From an uncultured archaeon (lineage in GTDB: Archaea > Nanobdellota > Nanobdellia > Woesearchaeales > CAIVOO01), in assembly GCA_903842985.1 (NCBI GenBank), contig CAIMOB010000058.1:1-34162 (forward strand): DNA of 34,162 nucleotides. The letters run 5' to 3'. This document shows, piece after piece, positions 15,890-22,888 of the stretch. How positions within the stretch are numbered: position 1 is the first letter of the stretch; every line of letters starts with the position of its first letter. Under the pieces are notes generated by a model. The model searched no databases, was not told where the DNA came from, and was given only the letters and a program-made list of their open reading frames with translations. Both the position numbers and the translations under genes were made by a program.

Positions 15890-16053
15890 TTCTTCATCAC
15901 CTCAAACTCTATGTACCATCTATTTTCTTTGCTGTCATACTTGAAGAGAACATTGTGCTTCTTGGATTTATCTAAAGCGAAGAGGAGAGGCATAGGTATC
16001 GTCGTCTCGAAGCTCGAGCCTCTTTTGTATAATTTTCGTTTGATTGTTGTCAT
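15886..16053 (-). CDS. AbrB-like small DNA-binding protein, 55 aa
   Basis: This short gene fills the gap between the 937-aa fibre gene and the beta-CASP gene. The sequence includes KRKLYKRGSSFETTIPMPLL and then HNVLFKYD and WYIEFEV, which resemble the swapped-hairpin AbrB fold (looped-hinge DNA-binding family, usually dimeric): a leading strand, a T-I-P-type helix start, and a closing pair of strands. It begins 5 nt after the upstream stop and ends with an ATGA overlap with the nuclease gene, strong evidence that it is real despite its size. It may autoregulate this operon; that is inference. Confidence 0.78.
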   Translation of the reverse strand: MTTIKRKLYKRGSSFETTIPMPLLFALDKSKKHNVLFKYDSKENRWYIEFEVMKK

Positions 16054-16058
16054 TTTAG

Positions 16059-18872
16059 TTAAGTCGCCGCCACAATTTGAAGTTTGCAGCAGAGCGCTAT
16101 AAGATCGCCGCCTGATCCTGATCTGTAACCTACCGCAACATACTCATTTGTATCTAATGTATCAGCTGCATTCCTAAAACAATCTGCATTATAAGTACTG
16201 CCGTCAGTAAAGTAATCATTTGTACCTGGATAAAGCCAACCTTCTTGTGGGCTCTTAAAGCAAGAAGATTTGTCTACTGTGATTTTTACGCCTGTTAGAG
16301 TCCCTCCCCCACTTATCTTTACATTGCCAGAAACTTCAAGCTTTTCTGCTGGAGCTGTTGTGCCGATGCCGACTCTTTGTGTTGAGCCTTGGAAGTAAGC
16401 AATAGCTGAAGCCTTACCATTGCCAACAACCAAGTTTCTAAATTGATAAATGTCATTATTATAACCACGATAGTTTATCCAAAAATCAACTATACCGCTA
16501 TTCTGCGGTTGGCTCCACATTTCATTGGTAGCTCCGGTGCAAAGAGCTTTGTTGCCGATGCAAGTATTGCCAGCCACTTCTAGCATATATCCTGGAATTG
16601 TTGTGCCAATGCCGACGTTGCCGCTATTCTGAACATACAGCGCACCATTGCCAATATATGTTGGGCCGTTTCCTGATGTGCCAGGATGCTGTATGTGCAA
16701 ACCATTCGACCCTTTTGCATTTATCTCATTATCATAAATGCTTACGCCAGTTGAGCCAGCACTTTGCAGTCCACCTTCAATAGCAGGGAAAATAATTTGG
16801 TTACTTCCAGTCGGAGTAATTGCACTGGTGCCGCTTGCAGTCCAATAGCTTGTGCCAGCAGTGGCTGCTGTTGTTTGAGTTGTTCCGTCAGGAAACTTAT
16901 AACCGCCAGACGAAGATTCTATCATACCTGCTACATTCAATTTAGAAGTTCCCGGCGACGACGTGCCGATGCCGACGTTTCCGTCTCCTTTAAGAAACAA
17001 GACATTGCTGACTTGGCTTCCAATTCCGTTTGCAATGTTAAAGGATAAATAACTATTTGATCCGCTCATGTAACTTTTTAGCGAGTGATAATACCCATTA
17101 CCTTGATCTATCCTCATAAATTCGGCGTCAGGCACGTTACCAAGATGCAATCTTACTTGCGGGCTTGTTGTGCCGATGCCGACGTTGCCGCTGGACGCTA
17201 TCGTCATTGCAGTTATGCCGTCTGGTGAATTGGCGCCATATTTGTAACCATTGACATTATTAACAACAAAAGATAACGCACCTCCTGTCAAGGTTCTTCC
17301 TGCAATAATGAAATTGCCGCCGTTATTCCCCAACTGCAAAGAATTCCAACCTAAATCTGCGCGGTATGTTTCGTCTGAAGTGTATCTAGCAATTACATGT
17401 TGATTTGCACCTACCCCTAAATCGCCACCTTCAACATCTAGTTTGTAGGCTGGACCTAACGTGCCAATGCCGACGTTGCCTGTCTGGGTTATGCGCATCC
17501 TTTCATTCGCAATAGTCCCTGCTAAGTTTCCGGTACCGACATCAAATGCCATATCTCCATAAGAGAATATATCCATCTTGTTGCTTCCTAAGTATTGAAA
17601 TCCGCCATCGCCAGAAGAAACAGAGCTGATATACATCTTTGAATTATAAGAGTTAGACAATCCTTCAAATCTTGTGACTAAGCTGCCGGAAGGACTCTTT
17701 ACATGTAAAAGTGCTCCGGGGCTTGTTGTGCCGATGCCGACGTTGCCTGACTGCAAAATTGTAAATAAATCGCTATTATTAGATGTGAATACGAAACTTT
17801 TCCAACTGTTTGAATTCCTTTTAGTTTCAAATTTCATTAAAGCATCAGGGCTGTTAGTCTGAATTTTTGAAATAGGCGCTGAATCTGGTCTGAGTGTTAA
17901 GGTACCGTTTACATCCAACGCTGTTGCGGGGCTCTTCGTGCCAATACCGATTTTGTCGGCAAGGTTTGCTGGATAAAGATTGTTGCCTGTGCGATTCCAG
18001 AAGCCAGTGGCTGCTGCAGCAACTGTGCTAAGGCATTTATTGCCAACGGCTGTGCAAATGTCTCCTGTTGCGTTTATTCTGCCGGCGACTTCCAGCTTTG
18101 CTGTAGGATTCATAACACCGATGCCGACGTTGCCATTTGTAGCAACAATAGTCAGATATGGTGATGCGGCATTGTTGCGGGCGATGCCCAAATTCTCGCT
18201 GGCTCCATTATGATAGAAATTCCAGGTATTTGTTGAGCCTGCCGCAGAAAGTCTCAGCCCCCCAGCATAGTCATTCGTAGATTGCTTGATGTCTAACTGA
18301 GCTCCAGGGTTCGTAATGCCGATGCCGACGTAACCGTTTGGCTTGATATAAAAACTATTCATTCCATTTACCTGTAACCCATATCCATCATCTGTACCAA
18401 GAAACTGGGAAATTTTAGCAACATTGCTTCTCCAGAACTGAATCATGCCGACGCTTGAACCTGCTGCTGTGTTTGTATTCAATGCAGCCAATGTTCCGCT
18501 GTTAGAACTTACGCTAAGTTTTGCAGTTCCAATGCCTGTTGTGCTAATGCTAACATTTCCAAGCACAAGAACATTTGTATTACCTCCGTTCCTGGCAGAC
18601 AAATGGATGCTCTTGCCTGTAGAAGCCTGAATCCACAAATCACCAACATTATCACAGGTCCCGCTTGCTGCACATTGCACTATTCTTGAAGAAAGAGAAC
18701 CGCTATTGAACCACAGATTGCTCTCTCCTGAATTTGTTCCTGGCTTTATGCCAATGTCGCCAGTCATGTTGCCGGGACCTATTTGGTTTGCAGAGTGTCC
18801 TGGATTCGGTACGTCTGCAAAAGCGATTGCTACAGAAATCAGAAATACGACGAAAAAAAGCAGTTTTTTCAT
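16059..18872 (-). CDS. Secreted tail-fibre-like protein without S74 domain
   Basis: This 937-aa protein has a signal peptide (1-19) and, right after it, a module nearly identical to that of the 948-aa neighbour: DVPNPGHSA then GDIGIKPGTNSGESNLWF. The body carries nine or ten V-G-I-G-T units with 50-90 residue spacing. It does not end with the S74 chaperone; instead residues 860-937 form a distinct tip with four or five cysteines, including CC near the end (LIALCCKLQ). It is first in the operon. It could assemble with its chaperone-bearing partner or be folded by it; both ideas are inference. Confidence 0.85.
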   Translation of the reverse strand: MKKLLFFVVFLISVAIAFADVPNPGHSANQIGPGNMTGDIGIKPGTNSGESNLWFNSGSLSSRIVQCAASGTCDNVGDLWIQASTGKSIHLSARNGGNTNVLVLGNVSISTTGIGTAKLSVSSNSGTLAALNTNTAAGSSVGMIQFWRSNVAKISQFLGTDDGYGLQVNGMNSFYIKPNGYVGIGITNPGAQLDIKQSTNDYAGGLRLSAAGSTNTWNFYHNGASENLGIARNNAASPYLTIVATNGNVGIGVMNPTAKLEVAGRINATGDICTAVGNKCLSTVAAAATGFWNRTGNNLYPANLADKIGIGTKSPATALDVNGTLTLRPDSAPISKIQTNSPDALMKFETKRNSNSWKSFVFTSNNSDLFTILQSGNVGIGTTSPGALLHVKSPSGSLVTRFEGLSNSYNSKMYISSVSSGDGGFQYLGSNKMDIFSYGDMAFDVGTGNLAGTIANERMRITQTGNVGIGTLGPAYKLDVEGGDLGVGANQHVIARYTSDETYRADLGWNSLQLGNNGGNFIIAGRTLTGGALSFVVNNVNGYKYGANSPDGITAMTIASSGNVGIGTTSPQVRLHLGNVPDAEFMRIDQGNGYYHSLKSYMSGSNSYLSFNIANGIGSQVSNVLFLKGDGNVGIGTSSPGTSKLNVAGMIESSSGGYKFPDGTTQTTAATAGTSYWTASGTSAITPTGSNQIIFPAIEGGLQSAGSTGVSIYDNEINAKGSNGLHIQHPGTSGNGPTYIGNGALYVQNSGNVGIGTTIPGYMLEVAGNTCIGNKALCTGATNEMWSQPQNSGIVDFWINYRGYNNDIYQFRNLVVGNGKASAIAYFQGSTQRVGIGTTAPAEKLEVSGNVKISGGGTLTGVKITVDKSSCFKSPQEGWLYPGTNDYFTDGSTYNADCFRNAADTLDTNEYVAVGYRSGSGGDLIALCCKLQIVAAT
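18023..18134. repeat. Duplicated 112-bp segment, copy B
   Basis: Partner of 14000-14111, with five mismatches in 112 positions. It lies in the 937-aa fibre gene at the equivalent repeat unit, in the same orientation, about 4.0 kb away. Confidence 0.85.
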
Positions 18873-18995
18873 ATTTTATACTTATTTTTTTACTTTTTTA
18901 TTTAATCAATTAATTACGAATTTTAATGTATATAAATATACTTATATTTAAAGGTTTCGGAAAAGTTTAATAACAAAGGCAAAAATAACAAAGAT
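18873..18995. promoter_or_regulatory. Divergent promoter region, fibre operon and dtdA
   Basis: This 123-bp AT-rich gap separates the fibre operon (-) from dtdA (+). A TATA-like TATTTATATAC near 18925-18935 faces the fibre operon and leaves a leader of about 30 nt. TTATATTTAAAGG near 18941-18954 faces dtdA. The two elements are close enough for one bound factor to affect both. Confidence 0.5.
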
Positions 18996-19796
18996 ATGAA
19001 AATCGCAATAATCGCTTCAAAGAAGGATCCGGCGGGGATGAACATCGCAGAATCCCTGAAGCGTCTCTATCCATTCAAGGCGACAAATTCCAAGTTCGAG
19101 AAAGAGCCAATCTGCGAGCTAGGGTCAGCAAGCATTTACATCACAGAAACAGATTCAGTCTACTGCGAAAATATTGACAAGAAAATAGAAGCAGACCTGT
19201 TCATATTCGCGACAAAGCACCAGTCGCAGACAAAAATTCCTTCATTGAGCGCGCATGCGCCAGGCAACTGGGGAAAGGCAGAGTTCGGCGGAAAAGACAG
19301 GAAATTGTGCATTGCGCCTGCAAATTATTTGAAGGAAGCAATAATCCAATTAGAAAAATTAAACACTCTCGGCTTCGAGGTTGTTCAGGAATGCACGCAT
19401 CACGGCCCCTATCTGGAAAAGCCAGCGATGTTTATTGAAATTGGCTCATCAGAAGAGCAGTGGGGCAACAAGGAAGCTGGAAAAATAATCGCAGAAGTCA
19501 TATACTATCTGGTCACAAATGAAATCCCAGACTACAAAACAGCTTTAGGAATCGGCGGTCTGCATACAACAACAAATTTCAAGAAGATTGTCATGAAAAC
19601 AGACATTGCACTGGGGCATGCCTGCCCGAAATACAATCTGGAAAACTTAGACGAAGAAATGCTTGAGCAGGCATTAATAAAAAGCATAAGGCCTGCAGAC
19701 ATAGTAATTCTTGATTGGAAAGGCTTGAAGGAGCACAAGCAGAAGATTGTCGACCTGCTGAAAAACAGGGATTATACAAGAACAGATAAGTTCTAA
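18996..19796 (+). CDS. dtdA: D-aminoacyl-tRNA deacylase, archaeal/plant type
   Basis: This 266-aa enzyme removes D-amino acids wrongly attached to tRNA, a proofreading step. Family motifs are present: SAHAPGNWGKAEFGG and VQECTHHGPYLEKP, both holding conserved histidines of the active site, then AGKIIAEVIYYL and ALGIGGLHTTTNF. Length matches archaeal DtdA/GEK1. The gene has its own promoter and is followed by a separately promoted lipoprotein gene. It appears functionally unrelated to the surface genes that surround it. Confidence 0.95.
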   Translation: MKIAIIASKKDPAGMNIAESLKRLYPFKATNSKFEKEPICELGSASIYITETDSVYCENIDKKIEADLFIFATKHQSQTKIPSLSAHAPGNWGKAEFGGKDRKLCIAPANYLKEAIIQLEKLNTLGFEVVQECTHHGPYLEKPAMFIEIGSSEEQWGNKEAGKIIAEVIYYLVTNEIPDYKTALGIGGLHTTTNFKKIVMKTDIALGHACPKYNLENLDEEMLEQALIKSIRPADIVILDWKGLKEHKQKIVDLLKNRDYTRTDKF

Positions 19797-19808
19797 GTGT
19801 TCACAAAC

Positions 19809-19816
19809 TTTATATA
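19809..19816 (+). promoter_or_regulatory. TATA box for the 208-aa lipoprotein gene
   Basis: A TTTATATA-type element is centred about 28 nt before the ATG at 19840, consistent with a leaderless mRNA. Confidence 0.5.
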
Positions 19817-19839
19817 CTGGTTCTTTTCAAACCAAGGAT

Positions 19840-20466
19840 ATGAAAAGGCTTGCAATACTCGCGCTGTTGCTGTTCACATCCTGCTCGATGGCTGGATTTT
19901 TCACAGGCAACAATTTCAAGGATGCTGTTAATAAGATAAATGCAATAGACAAGGAAAATGGTATCTCATTATCTGACTATGAAAACGGATTGGAGTATCT
20001 AAGGCTCCACCCAAGATATCCTGACCCGTTGAATATCGAAGAAATTGACCCAATAATAGAAAAATACAGCAAAGTAACTGGCGATGAAGCAGCAAATCTT
20101 TACGTCTCATTCAGGAAAAACCTTCTTTTATCAGAAAAGCATTACATGCTTGCATTCAAGACTTACAAGGGAAATATTGAAAAATACGGCATAAGATGCT
20201 CATACAATGAAAGCATTTTGGAATCATTCTCAAACCAGAACAAGTCAATAAGTTTTGGGACGGACGCTTTAAAAAACATCAAAGAGTTGAAGGAAAAGTA
20301 TCCAAATGAATTCAGCCAGCTGAATATTTCAGACAAATGGCTGACAAACACAAAGAATACATACATAGATACTGAAGGCAATCTTGGGCATCAGAAAGAA
20401 CTTTACAATTATTTCTGCGTTGAAAAGCATCAGAATAACACTCTAAAACAACAGAATAGCACTTAA
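19840..20466 (+). CDS. Putative lipoprotein, 208 aa
   Basis: The N-terminus MKRLAILALLLFTSC is a short signal ending in a plausible lipobox cysteine at residue 15. The mature protein is mostly helical, rich in Lys/Asn/Glu, with two distant cysteines near residues 117 and 193. I recognise no family. A TATA box 28 nt upstream supports the start. Its stop codon overlaps that of the convergent uL11 gene by 4 nt (20463-20466). With the lipoprotein at 11034-11417 it brackets the fibre operon, so it may belong to the same envelope system. Confidence 0.78.
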   Translation: MKRLAILALLLFTSCSMAGFFTGNNFKDAVNKINAIDKENGISLSDYENGLEYLRLHPRYPDPLNIEEIDPIIEKYSKVTGDEAANLYVSFRKNLLLSEKHYMLAFKTYKGNIEKYGIRCSYNESILESFSNQNKSISFGTDALKNIKELKEKYPNEFSQLNISDKWLTNTKNTYIDTEGNLGHQKELYNYFCVEKHQNNTLKQQNST

Positions 20467-21236
20467 GCAGCCGGCTTTTTCTCTGACTTTTTCTCTTCTG
20501 TCTTCGCAGCGCCAGGCGCACCAGCAGCTCCGCCGGTTCCGACGATTGTTGCTAATAATTTTGTAATCAATGACTCTGAGATTCCATTTTCTTTTAATCT
20601 TGACTTTATGACGCTCTTCTCCTTGCCTACCAGCGCAGACATTATGTCGTTTGCCTTCTTCTCTTCTTCTGCGTGCCTTCTTGCAACATCTTCTGCCAGT
20701 TTCTTCTTCTCCAATTCAAGTCCCTTAAGGTCGTCTGCAGTCAACTCTGTCTTCTCTGCCTTTATCTCACTGTCATATTTGCCGGAATTAACATCCTGAA
20801 TGGCGTCAACAGCTGCTTTTCCGCCCACAAGAACTCCCATTGAGTTGCATGTGCCGATTATGCACTTGACTTTCTCCTTCAGCGTCCTGCCGCTCAAAGA
20901 ACCGGATTTCATCTTTGCAACCTTGATTATCTGCTCTATCCTCAAGTCAGCAACCTTGTCTGCGTGAGGCATTCCAGAGCCTTTCTCAATTCCTGCCTCT
21001 TTCTTGATTAAGCTTGATGTAGGAGGAGTACCGATTTCAATCTCAAATGTTTTTGTGTCTGTGTCAACTATGACTTTGATAGGAACCTGCATGCCCTTGA
21101 AGCTCTCTGTTTTCTTGTTTATCTCAATTATGACCTGCGCAACATTCAAACCAGTCGGACCTAGTGCTGGTCCTAGCGGAGGAGCGGCAGATGCCTTGCC
21201 CCCTTCAATCATCGCTTCAACAATTGTTTTAGGCAT
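20463..21236 (-). CDS. rpl11: Large-subunit ribosomal protein uL11 with extended C-terminus
   Basis: Residues 1-158 form the normal uL11 fold, the base of the L7/L12 stalk at the GTPase centre: EGGKASAAPPLGPALGPTGL at 12-31 and CIIGTCNSMGV in the RNA-binding domain. Archaeal uL11 usually ends near residue 160. Here about 100 residues follow: a charged helical segment (KKLAEDVARRHAEEEKKA), then a small folded-looking part and a Gly/Ala/Pro-Lys/Glu tail ending EKKPAA. That tail resembles the hinge of stalk proteins uL10 and P1 in composition. The gene has its own TATA box and is separated from Spt5 by two small genes. Confidence 0.93.
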   Translation of the reverse strand: MPKTIVEAMIEGGKASAAPPLGPALGPTGLNVAQVIIEINKKTESFKGMQVPIKVIVDTDTKTFEIEIGTPPTSSLIKKEAGIEKGSGMPHADKVADLRIEQIIKVAKMKSGSLSGRTLKEKVKCIIGTCNSMGVLVGGKAAVDAIQDVNSGKYDSEIKAEKTELTADDLKGLELEKKKLAEDVARRHAEEEKKANDIMSALVGKEKSVIKSRLKENGISESLITKLLATIVGTGGAAGAPGAAKTEEKKSEKKPAA

Positions 21237-21257
21237 AATTCATCTGTTTTTGGAGTA

Positions 21258-21268
21258 TATTTAAAAAG
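21258..21268 (-). promoter_or_regulatory. TATA/BRE element of uL11
   Basis: On the minus strand this reads about CTTTTTAAATA, 25-32 nt before the uL11 ATG, so the leader is very short. An 18-bp element shared with the FKBP gene lies 10 nt further upstream. Confidence 0.55.
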
Positions 21269-21278
21269 GTTTCTGTTA

Positions 21279-21296
21279 TTATTTAGAATATTGAAA
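21279..21296 (-). repeat. Shared 18-bp element, uL11 copy
   Basis: On the minus strand the element reads TTTCAATATTCTAAATAA. An exact copy is at 24888-24905. Both lie 3 nt or less downstream of a stop codon and 10-11 nt upstream of a CTTTTTAAATA promoter core, so the element could be a terminator for one gene, an activator site for the next, or both. Confidence 0.6.
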
Positions 21297-21299
21297 ATA

Positions 21300-21818
21300 T
21301 CACTTATAATGCAAAAAAGTAATATTGCAGTTCTGCATGCGCTTGTAAAAAGCATAATCTGTCTTCCTCATCTTTGAATCGAAAATTGCCAGATACATCC
21401 CCTCCCAAAAAAGGAACCAGCCGGCTGGCTGGAAAATGACTGTGAAAAATGCAGCAAGGAATGTTTTCTGAGATTCGTTCAGCAGGATGAATGTTGCGAT
21501 GAGCATCAGCAAAATGCCCAGGAATGCAAATCCAAGCCCCTGCTTTATCAGCTGCTTTCTTTCTGTTGCAAGCGCTTCATAGTGCCTGGTGAAATGCCCA
21601 TTCAGTCTTTTTTTGATTGTGTTTTCATCGCGCAAATTCTTCCTGCCATCCTCAACAAAAAATTTTATTTCAATCGGCCCTGTGGAATTCAGGTTTGCCC
21701 GCTTTGCCTCATCAAGAAAATCAGAAGATAATGCCCTCACATTATACTGCCTCGGGTCAAAATCAGAAAAAATGTCATCATAGCTGTCAAGGCGTATGTT
21801 TATCTCGTTGTCTTGCAT
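21300..21818 (-). CDS. Membrane protein of unknown function, 172 aa
   Basis: I do not recognise the family. The first 90 residues are soluble and charged (IEIKFFVEDGRKNLRDENT). Two hydrophobic helices follow at about 93-113 and 118-140, and a basic tail ends the protein. This gives a cytoplasmic N-terminal domain anchored by a membrane hairpin. A TATA-like TATTTAAA at 21841-21848 is centred 27 nt before the ATG and inside the 3' end of the upstream gene, so it is probably transcribed separately and leaderless. Confidence 0.78.
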   Translation of the reverse strand: MQDNEINIRLDSYDDIFSDFDPRQYNVRALSSDFLDEAKRANLNSTGPIEIKFFVEDGRKNLRDENTIKKRLNGHFTRHYEALATERKQLIKQGLGFAFLGILLMLIATFILLNESQKTFLAAFFTVIFQPAGWFLFWEGMYLAIFDSKMRKTDYAFYKRMQNCNITFLHYK

Positions 21819-21843
21819 AACCTGAAGAATTAAATCAGTGTAT

Positions 21844-22158
21844 TTAAACTTTTCTTTGCGCTTCTTGATAGTCTTTGCAATGGACCCTTATTGTTGGAAC
21901 GTTTTCCGGCGAGTTATGAACAAAGTCATGGTCGTTTTCGAGTTTTACAAAAACATTCGCCCAAAAAGGATAATTCTCTCCCATTGCACATCTTAACCCA
22001 TAATTGATTTTGCATTTTTTACCTTTTCCTTTCTGGCAATAGCTGCAATACTCTGAAAGAAATTTCTGTGCTTCTGGAAAATTGCTGAATTCCTGTGATT
22101 CTGCCCTCTTAAAACCTTTTAGAAGATCTTTTACCCTGTCTGAAAGCTCGTTGCGCAA
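21844..22158 (-). CDS. Cysteine-rich hypothetical protein, 104 aa
   Basis: I do not recognise the family. A cluster of five cysteines in the middle (YCSYCQKGKGKKCKINYGLRC) suggests a metal centre, possibly zinc or an iron-sulfur cluster. The N-terminal 25 residues form a basic helix. The start is a TTG, 1 nt after the Spt5 stop; GGGAG in the end of spt5 is a plausible ribosome-binding site and no better start exists. Being third in the ftsZ-secE-spt5 unit, it is likely cotranscribed with these core genes. Confidence 0.65.
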   Translation of the reverse strand: MRNELSDRVKDLLKGFKRAESQEFSNFPEAQKFLSEYCSYCQKGKGKKCKINYGLRCAMGENYPFWANVFVKLENDHDFVHNSPENVPTIRVHCKDYQEAQRKV

Positions 22159-22159
22159 C

Positions 22160-22693
22160 TTATTCTTCTCCCGCCTCTTGCTCTCCTTCGTCAGAATCCC
22201 TTCTTATAACCTTAACAGCATCCATTTTCAAAGTGATTGGAATCGGAACAGCTGACTCAAGCAGCTCCACAACAACCTCTTCTTTTGTCTTGTCTATTCT
22301 TGTGACTTTCGCATTCTCCCTCTTAAACGGCCCTGCGATTATCTCAACAATATCGCTCTTCTTTATGTTCATCTCCTTCTTGACCTGCTCAAGCATGTGC
22401 TCGATTTCCCTGAACTCTATCGGCTGCGGAAGTATGCCTCTCGCATAGGGAATCCCGAATGCAGCCTGCTCAGCGTCTATCTTTGTGGCTGACTCAATGA
22501 AGATGTAGCCTCTCATGCCGTGCGGCCTTATGACAGAATAAACAGCAAGTTTCTTTTTCTCGGCATTGCTTGTCAGGAATCCCATGACCTGGTCTTCCCT
22601 GTTTGCCGTAACCCTGACTGCAAAGATAAGTGTATCTGACTTTTCTTCCTTATTCTCTTTCACTTCCCCGCCTATATTTTCCACTTCATCCAT
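22160..22693 (-). CDS. spt5: Transcription elongation factor Spt5 (NusG homologue)
   Basis: This 177-aa protein binds the RNA polymerase clamp and increases processivity. An acidic N-terminal extension (1-20) precedes the NGN domain (about 22-105; IFAVRVTANREDQVMGFL, then RPHGMRGYIFIES). A KOW domain follows (about 115-165) with the typical VEIIAGPFKRENAKVTRID. The acidic C-terminus is short. It lies 1 nt downstream of secE; the secE-spt5 pair is conserved across archaea. Confidence 0.95.
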   Translation of the reverse strand: MDEVENIGGEVKENKEEKSDTLIFAVRVTANREDQVMGFLTSNAEKKKLAVYSVIRPHGMRGYIFIESATKIDAEQAAFGIPYARGILPQPIEFREIEHMLEQVKKEMNIKKSDIVEIIAGPFKRENAKVTRIDKTKEEVVVELLESAVPIPITLKMDAVKVIRRDSDEGEQEAGEE

Positions 22694-22694
22694 T

Positions 22695-22886
22695 TTACAA
22701 AAAAATCTGCTTTATCATCTGCAAAACAAAGCCTATGAATCCAATTATCATAATTCCAATGCCTGATACCTTGACAATTGTCTTGAACTCGTCCTTTGTG
22801 GGCTTTTTAGTAACCCTCAGGACAATCCTGCATTGGTAGATAAACCTTTTCAGCTTCTCTATCAGTGTAACTTTTTCCTCTTCCAT
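22695..22886 (-). CDS. secE: Protein translocase subunit SecE (Sec61 gamma)
   Basis: This 63-aa protein is a subunit of the SecYEG translocon in the membrane. It has the family pattern: an amphipathic helix (LIEKLKRFIYQCRIVLRVTKKPTKDEF) lying on the membrane surface, then a single transmembrane helix at about 38-60. Length is normal for archaea. It starts 2 nt after ftsZ and ends 1 nt before spt5. Confidence 0.93.
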   Translation of the reverse strand: MEEEKVTLIEKLKRFIYQCRIVLRVTKKPTKDEFKTIVKVSGIGIMIIGFIGFVLQMIKQIFL

Positions 22887-22888
22887 AC

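Noticed and set aside
14621-16053. Toxin-antitoxin pair made of the beta-CASP protein and the AbrB-like protein
   Set aside because: Beta-CASP nucleases of this length are housekeeping RNA-processing enzymes, not known toxins, and the gene order alone is not enough. Kept only as a remote possibility.
11778-18872. Direct repeats of type CCGATGCCGACGTTGCC at irregular intervals that resemble a CRISPR or satellite array
   Set aside because: They are the reverse complement of codons for the V-G-I-G-T units, always in frame in long open genes, and spacing varies widely. They are protein repeats.
11778-18872. Prophage or tail-fibre module of a virus
   Set aside because: The fibre proteins have signal peptides, and no capsid, terminase, integrase or attachment repeat lies nearby. 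The neighbours are cellular genes.
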